Positions 48,136-62,099 of a stretch of 64,000 bases of DNA are shown here, in pieces. The stretch is from positions 4,226,820 to 4,290,819 of the forward strand of contig CM029131.1 of assembly GCA_016859345.1 (NCBI GenBank). Direction: 5' to 3'. The notes beneath the pieces are model-generated. The model made no database searches. It saw only the letters and a list, made by a program, of their open reading frames with translations, and was not told where the DNA came from. The stretch comes from Istiophorus platypterus (Eukaryota > Chordata > Actinopteri > Istiophoriformes > Istiophoridae). How positions within the stretch are numbered: the first letter of the stretch is position 1; every line of letters begins with the position of its first letter. The position numbers and the translations under genes are program-made.

Positions 48136-50097
48136 CTGTTGTTTAGGAATTTGCTGAAACAACTGATGCTGCAGTTTGTCTTTGGAGAACGGTCTCCATT
48201 GGGATTAATACAGAGCTGTTTTCAAGGGAGAAACAGATGGATTTCTCGCTCTTTTTGAATGAATCAAATTCTTTGCTTTTTGATTTGTTGGATACACTGA
48301 AATACTTTTTCCTTACCAGGGCTAATAGGACGGACAAACAAACAACAACTTTGTGGTCAGATGCACAACCATGACAAGACATGACAAAAAAAGCTTTATC
48401 CGATTAATAGATTTTTTTTATTTGAATGATAGAATTATGATTTTTAAAATCCCAAGATCAACCTTTTGCATTTTCCCAGTGAACATGTACATATGCACTT
48501 AATATTCTCTGTGTAGGCAGTGGTGGTTTGGTACTGGCTGCAGGATGTGTAAAATTTCTACTCTGAAGAGCCTGAGAAATACTGCAAACTGATCTGAGCA
48601 TCTCTGTGTTTGATGAAGACAGATTCTCTGGCTATGACATGTTAGGCTGTGGAAGTTGTGATGTATTTTTTTTTAAATGTACATAACAAGAAGTGGTGCA
48701 GGTTTTTCATTCTACAGCTCAAATATTTTGAGCACAAATGTTTGGAAAACTGGATATGTGTCATGTTTCAGTCATTTTCCATTTGCCACATAAAATAAGA
48801 TCTTGAACCACAGTCTTTTTTTTTTTTTTTTAACCAGGAGGAAATTTTCTTATAAATTAGCCTATAATGTAAAATTTACAGAATTTTATATTCAAAGACT
48901 CAACAGTGTTGTTCACTTGTTCAGTGCAGAAGAAATTTAATTCCCAGGAAAAAGTCTGAGAAGCGCTTGAGGCAACGTTGGTATTTATCTGATGTAACTA
49001 AATAATCAAGTATTGCATCTAATAGAAATTAATCAGTTCCTGACTTTGTGAATTGAAACAGAATCAAATCAAACTGGGAGATCAGGGCCATTATCCAGCA
49101 CTAACCACCACAGGTTTAGTTTGTTGAGTATCTTTTGTGGAGTGGAATAAAATGCTAACTATCCAGGAGGATATGGCATGATCAGAAGAGTGGCCTAAAG
49201 AATAAATAGACTTTGGCTGTGGCTGGAACAATTATTAATGATTTTAACTCCAGGCAGTTTCAGTAAATAACAGTTGTACATTATTATCAGATCAGTTAGA
49301 TTCTCGACCTCCCAGGTGCTTATTTTTTTCTTTCCATGCTCTCTGGTCCTCATCCTTGGCTTTGACCTTTTCCTCATCCAGTGCAATATTTTCTGGCAAT
49401 GAATGTCAGCAACCCTCAAAAATGACTCTCTGCCCAAAATTGCATCAATTTCAGCCTTGTTAGGCCTCCTCGCTTTCCTGTGCAGACGCCCACATACGCG
49501 CACACTCACACACTGATCAGCCAGCAGCAGACAATGTAAACCAATCCCTCTATTGCTGTCAGCGAACAAGTGGCTACCCGCTGGTTGAAAAAAGGGCGCG
49601 GTGAGAAATGCTCTCAATCACTTTCAATTAATCCCCCCTCCTCCTTGCTTGAAGGGACTTTAAAAGGACAGTTTTTCCATGGGGTGTGTGTGAAGGGGGC
49701 ACTTGGGCCGCCTCCTGACTGTGATGGCACACAGATATTGATTTATTATCCCCGTCAACAATATTTATTGCTGGCAGATCTCACCAGACCTGTTGGAGGA
49801 GATGGGAGTTAACTCTTAAAGCAACAAGTGATGAACATATTTGAAATGTGTACGAATATTAAAAACATTTTTCAGCCACAGTTTCCCCAGTAATCTCTTT
49901 CCTACGCCCCGTTGTGATTTCTAGACAGTTCTTATCTCATGCTAATAGTGTGGATAATGATAATAAAAGAGAGTGGATGTGTGTGTGTTTGTGTGTGTGG
50001 GTGTGTGTGTGTGTGTGAGTGTGTCTGTGTCTGTGAGGTGGGATCAAGTGAGTAGATAGGGAAGGGCCACCAGTATTGGGGGTTATTGCCCTTGTAG

Positions 50098-50098
<1 letters not shown>

Positions 50099-50173
<75 letters not shown>
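50099..50173. repeat. (CA)n microsatellite
   Basis: 75 bases of CA. A degenerate TG-rich stretch precedes it at 49976-50035, so the two could pair as an imperfect inverted repeat. Confidence 0.97.
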
Positions 50174-50175
<2 letters not shown>

Positions 50176-50515
50176 CCAGATGATTTCCCCCCGTGGCTGC
50201 AGTCAGCAGTGTTTGCTGCAGTTTGACCCTGACAGGCTTGACTCCTGCCCGTCTGTGAAACGTCCTGCTGTGACGAGTGCAATGGAAAACCTTAAGGAAG
50301 CTTCATCACTTAACCTTTGCTTGGCGGAGGCCTAATCCTCGACTGCCCGCGGCACATAAAACACCCTTTATTTGAGTGCTGAGAGGCAAAAACACATTCA
50401 GTGTACTTATTATTATAAACATAATGTTTAGAACATAAAAAAAGGGCCTAAGGCAATTTTCTAAATGTAAGGTGGGGTAATTTTAAAAAAATAAGGATTA
50501 TCACTCAACTGCAAC

Positions 50516-50750
50516 AGTTCTCATTTCAGTTTTGATTGATTAGTGGATTGACAGAAAATTGAACAGTAACTATTCCAATAATTGAACAGTAGCTATTCCA
50601 ATAATCCTATTATTTGATTAAGTTATTGTATTAAGCAAAAATTCCAATGGTTTGATGATTCGACCTTTTTAAAATGAGAGACATGTCATTTCCCTTGTCT
50701 TGCATTAAAGTAATGTGAATATTTTTTTGGTTTTAGGCTGAAAAAATTGT
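50516..50750 (-). repeat. Family A interspersed repeat, copy 2, inverted
   Basis: Reads gattagtggattgacagaaaatt, then aagcaaaaattccaatgg, the reverse-complement order of the repeat at 13526. It includes a private tandem duplication of attgaacagta(a/g)ctattccaata (50559-50605). Confidence 0.6.
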
Positions 50751-50942
50751 TAGCTGCAGCTGTGGCCATTTTTATTGTCAGGAACCAAGTGACTGAGTGG
50801 TTGGACTTGGAAATACATGACTGTAGTGAGAGGGAATAGGACTGTTATTAATGACCAGAAAGGACAAATACTGGTCATTTGCAAATACAACAATTGACTA
50901 TTTTATTTTCAATGGACATTGAGGTACTTCTACTTATTTCAA

Positions 50943-51170
50943 ATAGGGCTACAACTAACGGTTTTATTTTTTAAAATTATTTTTATTATCAGTTAATACG
51001 CAAAATAATTTTTACACCAAGTCAATAAGTCGTCCTTGTATGTCTTGTTTTATTGATCATCAGGCAAAAACCCAAGAATACTTAGTTTATTGTCATGTTG
51101 AACAAAGAAAAGCATCGAATATTTAAATCTGTGATGCTAAAACCAGAAAATGTGTAAGATTTTAATATTG
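50943..51170 (+). repeat. Family A interspersed repeat, copy 3
   Basis: Begins agggctacaactaacggtttt and runs through ttattatcagttaata, aaacccaagaatacttagtttattgtcatg and aagaaaagcatcgaa, matching the family order. Confidence 0.65.
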
Positions 51171-51869
51171 TGAATGTGTACAGTTTACTATCCGTCGAAT
51201 AATTCATAAATTTGAGTAAAAGCACCATACTTCCCTCACAAATGAATTAAAGCATAAAAGGGAAATCCCGAATTAAAACTATACTTTATTTTTGTACTGA
51301 GGTACAGCACCACTGACTTTATTTAACACCTGTATGGAAGATATTGGCTGCTCAGTACAGAAACAGTGGATTATATTTCATAATGGTTTCATTTATCATG
51401 CGCTGATTGGCTGACTTGGGCGAGGACAGGGATTAAAAACTACTACTTTCAAGTATCACGACTACAGACAGAGACTACATATGGTATGAAAGACGGGATA
51501 AAAAGGGAAACGTATAGAAAAATATAACTAGCACACTGGTTACCAATCTCATTTTCTGATACATCCTGGGCAGCAAGTGTAATAAAATATTCTATCAATG
51601 ACAGCTGGATTCTTGCAGGATTATGTTTAAGAAGATCACATGCAGCTCATGCAGTGGTTACTGAAAAAGCTTGATAAGGAAGTAGGGGAGGAGTGTGTGT
51701 AAATTCCTTGATGTGCTCGCAGCATTTGTGTATTTCCTTCATGAGTGTGTATATATGTGTCTGCATGTAGTGAGTATGTGTATTTTCTTTGCATTATTCC
51801 AGGCAGCACCTCCTATCATTGCTTTATAATGGAGGAGTGTCTAGGGAGTTTTATCACTGAGCCTGGCTT

Positions 51870-51912
51870 TTCGGGGGACTTGGGGGCCGGGGGCCCTGCT
51901 CAAAGGGCCCCC
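51870..51912. other. G-rich cluster with GC hairpin
   Basis: Three runs of five G (cggggga, tggggg, cggggg) within 25 bases, and a fourth GGG soon after. GGGGGCCC at 51889-51896 is the exact reverse complement of GGGCCCCC at 51905-51912, with an 8-base loop. Either a G-quadruplex or a stem-loop could form. Confidence 0.7.
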
Positions 51913-54479
51913 ATGATGCTGAAAAGGTGACTGAATTGAAAAGAGGGGAAGGGGAAATTCAGCTTGTCTTTATAGATGTGTGCGTGTGTGTGTGTGTGCA
52001 TGGGAGAAACGGAGAAAGTCAAGTGGGAAGGACACAAGAGAGCATCACAGATGAATTGTCTTCTCAGAATGCCACAGGGCTTCCCTTACTCCCTCCATAG
52101 GTGAGTAGTAACATAATTAGACGGATAAAAAAAAAAGCCCAACGCTGAATGTGGAAGCTCAGATAACGTCTAATGAGAAGGAGATGGGAGAATGATACAA
52201 CCGAAGAGGAGAGGGGGTGGAAAAGGAGAAGGGGGAGAGTAATGAAAGGAGGTTAGGCTGGGAGGTAGACATGGCGAAAGAGAGAGAAGAGGACCAAACG
52301 GGAGAGAGATTCAGATCAGATGAGGGTTATTAGTGTGAGATGACACATCCGAGGGGTCCAGGACAGCCGATCTGATCCCTCTGCTTTCCTGCTGTGCTCT
52401 CTTTCTCCTCTTAACCTGCATGGCTGCTCACTGCAAAAAGTCTCCCTTCAGGATTCTACATCATGTGCCAGCAGGCTTCTGGAGGGAAATGTTCCAGTTC
52501 CCCTCAGGGGCCAAAAACAAGAGAGAGGTGCTGTTCTTCACAAATAACTAAAGCTTTCAGAGTTTCTGGAACGAGCTGATGGAAAACCAACCTCCAGCTT
52601 GTATGTATGCTTTAATCAATCCGCAGTGTAAAAAAAACTAAAAAACAAACGCTGATCAAAGAGGCAAAGAACAGGGTTTCAGGGAAATGTAGTTTTAACT
52701 TTGAGGAAAATAATTCCTAAAAGTACGCTTAGTGTTAGATAGAGGCTCAGATATTCTGGATACCTCTGGAATAACTTGCCTCCTTCTCAAAACAAACACA
52801 AAAACCTTCCACAAATAACATTATGTTGAAATATTCCATTAAAAAAAAAGGCCGATTAGATATTTTTTTGCAGCGTTCCCTCTTTTCCTCTCATGTCCAT
52901 CTGGGTACAACATCCACTCTCTGGGGGGCATCACTGTTTATCTGTATCATCCTGCAGCAGATTAGCCGACACCTCTCACCCCTCCTGCTATGATCTGCCC
53001 TGCTGTCGATTACACATTCTCCTGCATTTTAATAACTCCATTCCTCTACACTTTATGAGGTCTGTATGGGTTTTGTGATTGTGTTTTAGTCATGATCGTT
53101 GGAATCATGAGTGTTCATTCAATGTTTACTGTAATGATATGTGTTTCCTGCATTCTTCCTCCCATCAGTGGCAGTGGAGACACAAAAAGCAAGTGTCATG
53201 ATCAGAATTGCTCAGTCAGCTGCAGTGTAATCAGCTTCGTGCATGTTTGATTGGTTTCTTTTTAAATCATTGCATGCAATTACATGTTGTGTTAGGATGG
53301 TCAATGCTTGTGTTTACGGAAAATACTTTATATACCTGCAGAATTTTACTTCAAAAACTGAAATATGAAAAAAAAAAAAAAAACTTGAGTCAAGATCCAC
53401 TTACTAGATTTTTCTGTAGTTTTCAACTGCTCAGTCTCAATCATCTCCATGACGACCCTGCAACACACTGTGAAATATGATAACTCAGTTGCTTTCAGTT
53501 TGGCTGGTACCTGTTTACACCTGGGTCACGATCTTGCTGTGAAAGCCAGACTTAATCACCAAGGTCCTTAATATACTTATCAAACATACCAAAGCTCCGG
53601 GCTCGGTGCAGTTTTTGGCCAAATCTGGAAATTGATCGGCCTCTGAGTTTGTTTTAAAAATCCTAAATCCATCTGTGGGCTGGAATTAATTGGGGACCTT
53701 TTGTCATTGCACTTATTTCATATGACAGTAATAGTTGTCTGAAAACATTAAAGCTGTCCCTTCAGTTTTCTTTTGTTACACCATGTAGTGTGCACCAATT
53801 TCCACTGCATCTTATGCCTGGCAAAGCTTTTACATATCTTGGCAAAAATCACTGATATTAAGGGTTTTAATTGTCAAGATTTCACTTTTGGTTAATTTTC
53901 AACACCTGTGGTTACTGGTGGTAACAAATGATCCTCATTTCTGCAAGCAGGACATGTCTCAATCACCGGGGATAGGAATTTACTTTCTTAAAAAAACAAC
54001 AGCAGAAGATGAGCAACCTTTGTATTTCACTTGTTGTCCAGCCTTGATAAAAATGTGGTGTCTTTTTAATAAATTGCTGGGGCTATAGCTGTACCAATGT
54101 GGATGTGTATTCTCTTCATAATGGAAAGGGCCTGGCTGTTTCACGCTTCCAAATTAATCATTACATGACTTGTACGGGTACAACTTGTCCTTTGAAACTG
54201 CTCCAGTGAGTGTGTATGTTGAGTTTTTAGGGATGGGGACCTTGTATACCACGCACTCAGTATATCCAGCCCATTGAAAATGCTTGAGACATGCAACTAC
54301 TGACAGTTTTTGGTGCCAGGCACTAGGCAAACTTGGAATTTTCCACTTGATGACACCACCATTTGTCATTACTTGCTTGCTGCTGTGAATCCTTCATGGA
54401 AGGTCTTTCAACACAGTTGTTGAACACACTAAATGCTCAAGTGGAAAAAAAGTGGTTTGAATGAAGTGCAAGTTAACTA

Positions 54480-54960
54480 CTTAAAGTATTTTAAACCATT
54501 CTCACATCTGTTTTTCGTGGGTTCGTTAACAGATAGCTGTTTAATCCAGAGGAGGTAATGGTATCGATTAACACAACCAAACCGGTTGAATACCCAGCAA
54601 TAAGATGATCAATCATATCTTTAGGAGTCCCAGGCCACATGTTTTAGCCCCCACATTAATTCAATCCCCATTATCCTGGCTAAGAAGGAGGCCGTAATGG
54701 ATTTGTGCACTCTAACAGAAAATGGCTTTTTGAACCAACACACAATTAGCACAAAGAGTTTTGGCAAACCATACCCATATTATCAACATAATTGGAAATA
54801 AGCCTGCAGCTTTTTAAATGAGTTAGAAAATGGGGGGTTAATAATGTGTATAGAAAGTTTTCAACTTTAATTTACCATTGCTGGAGAGACTATTAATCAA
54901 AGCAACTGTGAAGGGATGTTTTTCCTATCGATTTTAATCTATAATTTAATCCCTTTAATT
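54480..54960. promoter_or_regulatory. Candidate conserved non-coding element
   Basis: About 480 bases of unique sequence rich in homeodomain-type ATTA and GATA-like words (gtatcgattaacac, aagatgatcaatcatatc, ccccattatcctggc). No frames or repeats recognised. Inference. Confidence 0.25.
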
Positions 54961-56129
54961 TCCCCACAAACTAACTACTTCTTGTGCCATCTAGTGTATT
55001 ACTGCTAAAAAATCTGCTTGGTATGTTCTTCCCATGGTGTTTCCAAGGTGAAAAACAAAGGAAATGAGTTAAATATGAAGGAGTTTAAGCCAGTTGACAA
55101 AATTTGCAAACTTAACAAACAGCATGCAGACATTACAATTGTAGAAAAGACAACACACACCTTCTATTTAACATATATGTCAAGATGCAAAAGTGACATT
55201 ATAAACCCTTGTTCTTCAGAACAAGCCAAAATACTAAAGACACATGCAATATTAAAAGTAATGAAGAATTTTGAGGCTACATATATACATGCCAGCGAAT
55301 GGCCATAGAATATTTTCACAAAAAAGGATCTTGTCTCAGGGTCTGCTCACTAGTTTTTTTCCACCACTTTAAACTTTACTGCCATCTGTTAAAACATGAA
55401 AAATTCCATACCAAGGTTACATGGTGCAAACCAAGCCATTGCCATGACAACTAAACAAACTCCAACTGCTGACGAAGAGCATGAGGTGCAGATGAAAGCT
55501 GAGAAAACGCTAGTAAGTGGACAGGGTCAAATATTAACTTGCACTTACTCAACCATAGAGGAGTATTAGAAAGTATTAGAAGTATTAGCACCCCTGATAG
55601 CACTCTTTAATGGATTCTTAAGTAATATGTAACATTTTTCCAACTCAGGCCCTCCCACTTCAAACGAATAAGAGCAAAGAGAAAACAGAATATACAGAAA
55701 TCTGTCATGAAATAATCAAAACTGTCAATTTAGGTTTATAGAGGCGGAACATATGGTTTCATTCTCAACTTCTGTCACTCTGTTTTGTTTTTTTTTAAAT
55801 TGAAATCAAAAAATTCCCATTACCAAATATGTATTTCAATACTGTGATTATTCGCATGCCTGTAAATGCGATGAAGTATAATTTGGGTTAAATGGACAAA
55901 GCTGGATGTTGTAATAAGAATGCTCATATAAACCTAGACTGAAGTTTGTCTTAATACTGCATCAAGGACCACATCTCTTTTGAGAGATTCAGAAACATGG
56001 ATAAGTGAGGCTTCAATGTCACTGAAGAAAAACAAAATAAAAGACTAATTCCAATCCAAGTGGTGAAGGAAAAAAGGAGAGGAAAATGGAGGCTAGTAGG
56101 AATTTTATTAAAAATGATGACTCGTCTGT

Positions 56130-56400
56130 CGGGTAAACAAAGCTTCCTCGCCTGGTGGTCTAATTCTCTGAAAAAGTGCCAAATCAGCTGGTGAGGATTC
56201 AGTGTGTTGGGGGGATTAAAGCTAAAACCCGCGAGGCCGTGGCACCCATGTATGCAAACACAGTCTGCTACGTTAACCCAGTTGGATATCACAATGCATA
56301 ATCTCCGCTTTTTTAAAAACACACACAAGAATAATCTCTTCTTCCCGCAACTGTCGGGTTGTGACGTCCACGGCCTGATGCCTGCTGAGTGACGGGCCAC
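56130..56400. promoter_or_regulatory. Candidate conserved non-coding element
   Basis: Unique sequence including cgcgaggccgtggcacccatg and ttaacccagttggatatcac, with more CpGs than its flanks. No coding homology. Inference. Confidence 0.22.
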
Positions 56401-59400
56401 TCATCTCTGTACAGCATGCTGTGTTAGGCTCATGAACAATACATACACATACACACTCTGGTTCATAAATGACATCTAGTTACTTTGTGCACTGCTGTAT
56501 CTTTTTATAACGAGAGCACATAATATTTTATTGTTGGTGGTGAAACATGGCCGTGCCTGTTAGATGGCATCCCCATTTGATGTTAAAAAAAACCCTCAAA
56601 TACGATGCAGAGGGTTTTCTGCCCTCTCTGTGATAATTGGGTATCTACTACTGCACTTGTTGTTGGTGAAACATGAACTTTAGTGACATTTTAAGATCAT
56701 GCACTCAAGAGTCATGGAAACAGTTACTCAAACAGTAAAGACACCAAGATTTAACACATTTAACAAATTTAAAGATGCGTCATTTAGGTAATCAAGATTT
56801 TTTTTTGTTGTGCACCCTTATAATTTAATCATGTTATGGTTGTAAAGCCCAATGAATAGCATCCATTTGTAGAAGGGTTGAATATTGATGCTAATCTCCT
56901 GATTCGATTTCGGTTCCCAAAGTCCAGATTGGATTGATCTTGAATGAAATTCTTGATGAGTCAGTTCAGTCAGATAAATAGCAGTGAAGTTGTGTAAAGT
57001 GATACTCAGAATATATCCTGGGAACAACACATCAGCCTGATATCTGCAGACTGCTTGTAGCCTCCTCACAGGGACAGACTGAATAAAGTATAATACACAC
57101 ACTGTTAAAAACCAGAGATAGTATCTCCTCGTCAAACATAAACAGAGCTCAGATCGGTATGCAGAGTCTTTTTTTCAAGTATGTCCCTCTCACAGATGCG
57201 ATCTGTAGACTCACTAAAAATTAACCAGACTCTGCTAACCATCCTGAGTCTTGACAGTCCTGTAAAATGTGGCGGATCCACAGAGAATCTAACTGTTCAT
57301 GACACAGTTCATGGGACTATTGTGATCCCTGACAACCCACAGAACATAATTTATATAAAATAACCTTTTTGTTCGTACTGATATAACTCGATGGTCCCTG
57401 AGTACACAAGGAACCATTCAAACACATTGTTCACTGAGAAAACTCCCGAACGCAAAGATTGATCATGAGATTTTAAGAATCTACAGAATATTTCAAATTA
57501 GAATTATGACACATTGGAAAACCAGTTTCTTAGTCAAGCCTAATTTGTAGATGTCCCCTAAGTAGCCGTGGGGGAGGCCTTGACCTCACTGTCATTGGGT
57601 TGGAGGAAGGATGAGGTATAGTAGAGACCCTTGTATACTATGTAGAGGTATAAGAGTAAATGACAGCAGTGTTTAATGACTGCTTGAACTTTAGCTAAAA
57701 GCTTCATTTGTTGAATACTAATAAAATCAGCGTTTTATCTTGGTTGAAATTATAGTGATGCTCAAGGTAATATACTTTGTCGTACATCCTGTCCTCCATC
57801 ATACATCACTAATCGGTTTCACGTCAGGCGTTGGGTAGCCGTGACTTGTTTGGGACTTCTCGTGAAATCATTACCATCCCCCAATGCCTTTTTTTTTATT
57901 GTTTATTCACACCAGCTCTTTACATTTGTATGTTTCTGTGACTGCTGCTTTCTTTGCCAGAACAAAAAAGTTTTCTAAATATGTGAAAAGATAGCATGCG
58001 ATTTGTTCAGCTAAACTAAACCACCCACTGAAACTTAAGTTTTGTGATGCGGTTGGTTGTTACAATGTTTTCAAGTGATGTGATTTATCAACAGGACACC
58101 AAAGTTTCTTATTTTCCAATTTGATGAAATTTTCTATGGCAGTTAGTGTTGTTTTTATTGCCACATCTCAACACTGTCTCAACTTTCAGATCCTATCATT
58201 GGGAGCTTGTTAGAGGAATAAATCTTCAGCTTAATGAGTAATTAAACAAATCCTCTTATTTCACCTGCTGAGTTTCTCTCTCTTGCAGTTGCGTTCTCCT
58301 CATCGGTGAGGTGTTTAAATTAACAATACGAGGTGACGATGAATAGACGTAAACTTGGATCTTTCTGCTACTTTCCATTCCCAGCAGTTCACTGTCAGTC
58401 TAACCTGCCACCTTTACGTCCACAGGACTTTTCCAACGGTTCACCAGCTTCCCCTTCATATCTGCACCTGGCACGTATCAGACGTGTGGACTGACGGCAA
58501 ATACCCATTAGTTAATATTTACACAGCATTTACAAAGCCACTTTTCCAGTCAGTTATAGGTGCTCTGCAGATGTTTATCATGGTGGGCATTGATCCATGC
58601 CTTTCCATTCAAAGGTTGGACCCTGGAAAGGTTAATTGGAAAACAAGACAGCAGAACAGTTGAGGGACTTTTGGTCATGCTAAACCAAAAGTTTTTTAGA
58701 TTTACTGTGTTTCCTATGGGCGCTCCAGTGAACAGTGAAAGTGAGAGCGTTGACGTCATCTTTAGAATGAAATCAGGTGTGTGTATTTTTTTTTTTCTTC
58801 ATTTTTGAATTCACACTACACGATATGCAATATTCTTGCAGGTAACACTATGCAAGATGAGTTTAAAAAACATTCTTGGTTACTTACATCTTTGGCGCAG
58901 TATGATAGCAATGATGACTCGTGTCAAACTTTGAATGGCGAGAGAATTAAAGTGCTATCAAAATAGGAAAAAGTTGTGTTGAGCCAGAGCATGCAATGGC
59001 TACTGGGACCTCTCTAAAAACATAAAATGCCCCATTGCTGTAACTTTTGCCCTCCATAAAATCAAGTGATTAAGTCCTCTGATAATAGCATTAGCTTTAA
59101 ATTTTATAAGGTATTTCAACCTCTAGTATGTTGGCTCTTAGCTCGTAAACATACACCACAAACTGGTGTCTATGCTCTGCCAGAGATGAGGATATTTTTA
59201 CATGATTCTTGAAGGAGTGAAAGGCCACTGTGTACTTTTGATATTTGAAGTGTCAGCAAGTGTTGCATATTTTTTGCTTTTTTTAAAAAAACAAAAAACA
59301 ACCCAAAGTGGGTTGTCTGACAGTCAATAAATAGTCTAGCATTAGCTAAGTACCATTTTCCACCCCTATACATTGTAGCTAAATAGCAGTTGAGTATGGA

Positions 59401-60639
59401 CCAACAGCTATCGCTAGCACCTAGTAAATAATAGTCAGAATCCCTCATTTGTAATTTATCACATCAGTGTCCTTATCTAATCCACTGTAATCAGGATATC
59501 ACATTCAGAGATGAGCAGCAGTATTTTCCATCAGCCTGTGAGATGACAACGTTAGAGAAGGTAACAATAATGCCGCAGCTAATGGGGAGACTGGGATCTC
59601 AGCTAGATGATTTCTGATGTATTCAGCTTTAATTTTAATCAGTTTTGGAATTATCACCATATGTAGACAGCTACATGCATTCGTCGTTAAATATAATTTC
59701 ACCTTTGAATGTAATGATTAGAAAATTGTTCTGGTTATCTACATACAAATGAACTTTGAAGCTGACTTGATGTAGAAGACTGATAAAATACTCCCTGATA
59801 AAAAGGGAAGTACCCCCCCCCTTTTTTTTCATCCAAATGGTTTTATAATTTCTTAAAATCAGTTTCAGTGTACAGTTTTACAGTATTGTCTATGTCCCCA
59901 CTGGATTGGTCATTGGTCCCATAGAAAAGTATCAGTGGGTCCATTCGACCTCCCTCCCAGACAATCCTGGCTCAAACACTGCAGTATATCCTGCATCATT
60001 TCATGTCTTACTCTGGTTTGTTAGTTTGTAGATGTAGTTTGTAGCAGCGGTCACATTGTAAGAATTTAGTTCTACATTTCTGACAGTAATTTTACACAGG
60101 CTGTCGTCGGGTACTGAAGCTTTAGACTGGCCTTTGGTGGATGTGTCTTTGTCCAGCATTTTGGAATGAAAACCATTTAACTAGGATTTCTTCACAATTG
60201 TCAACTTTCGTCTGAGACAATCCCTAACGTAGAGTGAACACATGGCCTCCATATGGTTATTCAAAGTATGTTTTAAGAAAAAAAAACAAACGTAATTATA
60301 AAATTACCTGAAGTGATACCTTAAAGCCATTTTATGTCCAAAGGACTGACCAGTCAACCGAAATGTTGGTGGCTATTCAGGGTTCAGGAAGGTCTAGGTA
60401 TCAGTGTAAAACAATAAATTTACCAAAACGCAAAGGGGTAGTGAAACTCCCGTGACTGATGTTTTACCTGACACTAAGTGAATGGTCTTATCACCTCTCT
60501 GTGGCCCCAGAAGCGTTTGCAAACAGTTATTCCCAGATTTGTGCTTAATTTCACTTTGTGGGAAACTGGAACTGGAGCCAGAGCAGGGAGCTGAGAGGCC
60601 CTCGAGCCTGAAGAGGAACCACTTTACAAGCAATTCATC

Positions 60640-60830
60640 ACCTTGCTTTGGCCTGTCTCTTCTTTTTCCACTTATGTCTCTCTCCCACTCCCTCTCTTTT
60701 CATTACTCTCACTTTTTTTACGTCCTCACCCTGGTTGTTCTCCTCTTTTCCTCTCTGTCCCTACAAAGACCTCCTCCCCTTCCCTCCACGTCCCTCATCT
60801 CTCTCCCCCCGCTGCTGTCGTCTCTCGGTC
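60640..60830. repeat. Pyrimidine-rich tract
   Basis: About 190 bases dominated by C and T on the plus strand, immediately before the regulatory-looking block at 60840-61140. Confidence 0.85.
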
Positions 60831-60839
60831 TCTGTCTAA

Positions 60840-61140
60840 TCCTGGAAGAGACAGCTTCGGTTGTGTTATGGCGTATGGGTATCTGACCTCAGCATCGTCT
60901 CTAATCCGGCTTAGTTCACTTAATGATTCCACTTGTGGTGCCACGAACGCCACCGAGAAGTCTATAAAAGCCTTCCATTAAAATGCAAATCCGACCTGGC
61001 GGAGAGAAGCTAAGCGACACAAAAGTGGGAGAATTTGACCGCAGACCCCGTCTTTTTCGTCTCTCAGCTATGCAGCCCATGCAGCAATCGCTCCCCTCCA
61101 ATAATAACTGATTCTGTGATTACGACCATTGCTGCATGTT
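60840..61140. promoter_or_regulatory. Candidate conserved non-coding element with POU octamer
   Basis: Dense, unique sequence containing the perfect octamer ATGCAAAT (around 60982) and several homeodomain-type TAATNA/ATTA words such as cttaatgattcc and tccattaaaatgc. It has the composition typical of ancient vertebrate enhancers. Of the islands in this region it is the one I would test first. Confidence 0.35.
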
Positions 61141-61199
61141 GGCGATGAAATAGACTCCCGTCCTCTGCAGAACAAAACAAGAAAGAGAGGCAAAACTCA

Positions 61200-61430
61200 A
61201 CCTATTCCATTTCGGGGGAGGCTAATGCATTTTTTTTGCTGTTGTTGTCAGGAAATGAACGAATGGTTATCAATGTTCGGGGAGGAAATCTCCCATCTCT
61301 CGGCCAGGTTTTCCCAGCTGATACTATTTTCTCCGTACAAGGCAGGAAATGAAATTTCTCCGTGTGCCGTATCACCTCTCGTCCACCACCCCCTTCATCT
61401 GCTTTACCTTTTTATCAGGGTATCCTTTAC
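61200..61430. promoter_or_regulatory. Candidate conserved non-coding element
   Basis: Complex sequence (ggttatcaatgttcggggagg, ctcggccaggttttcccag) just downstream of the octamer-bearing block. Possibly part of the same enhancer. Inference. Confidence 0.22.
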
Positions 61431-62099
61431 TGGGGGACAGAGAGAGACAGAGAGAAAGAAGGAGAGAGAGTGGAAGGAGCCTCCTCTCCACCTCCAAACA
61501 GAGAAGTTGTCTCAAGCAATAACATGCCATACACATCAAGGCTGATACACACTGCAATAGAGTAGTTTCAATTTACAGAATTATTTGGTGGGGGATGGAT
61601 TTCTGACCATTTTTTTTCTAAAGAGGGATTACACCATATCATGTCCTTCACACTACAGTGTGTGTTGTAGTGAATTATTAAAACCATATTAGTGTGCTTT
61701 AAAACTGGTGTCTATTAAGACCATAAGGGCAACAGATTTAAATGGAAGGAAGTTTAATGCACAGTGACATTTTTTTCCATCTCAAACCTGTGATTGTTTA
61801 TACCGTTGTGCAGAGAAAAATGTAATGTAGTTTAGTTTCTGTCTAGTTTAAACTTTGACCTTTAGTAAAAGAACATGGCTTTTCTTGGTGGTTTTGTTAA
61901 ACTTCATTGGTGCAAACGCACATAAACTCTTTGAATGCTACTTATGAGTGTGTCCAAAAACAGAATATATTGACTCATATTAATAATATGTGAGGTGCTA
62001 TGGAGAAAATTGTTTTGGTTTTTGCAACAGTTTCCACTGGACTGGAATGCTAATTTGTTTATATGCCTTAAATGTACATTAAATAACTGATTTTAGAAG

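Noticed and set aside
49195..49617. A 140-codon minus-strand frame with mixed composition
   Set aside because: Considered as an exon, but no family is recognised and its ends lack matching splice signals; more likely non-coding unique sequence.
57181..57363. A 60-codon plus-strand frame with an immunoglobulin-like feel
   Set aside because: No Cys/Trp pattern of an Ig domain and no splice signals; treated as chance.
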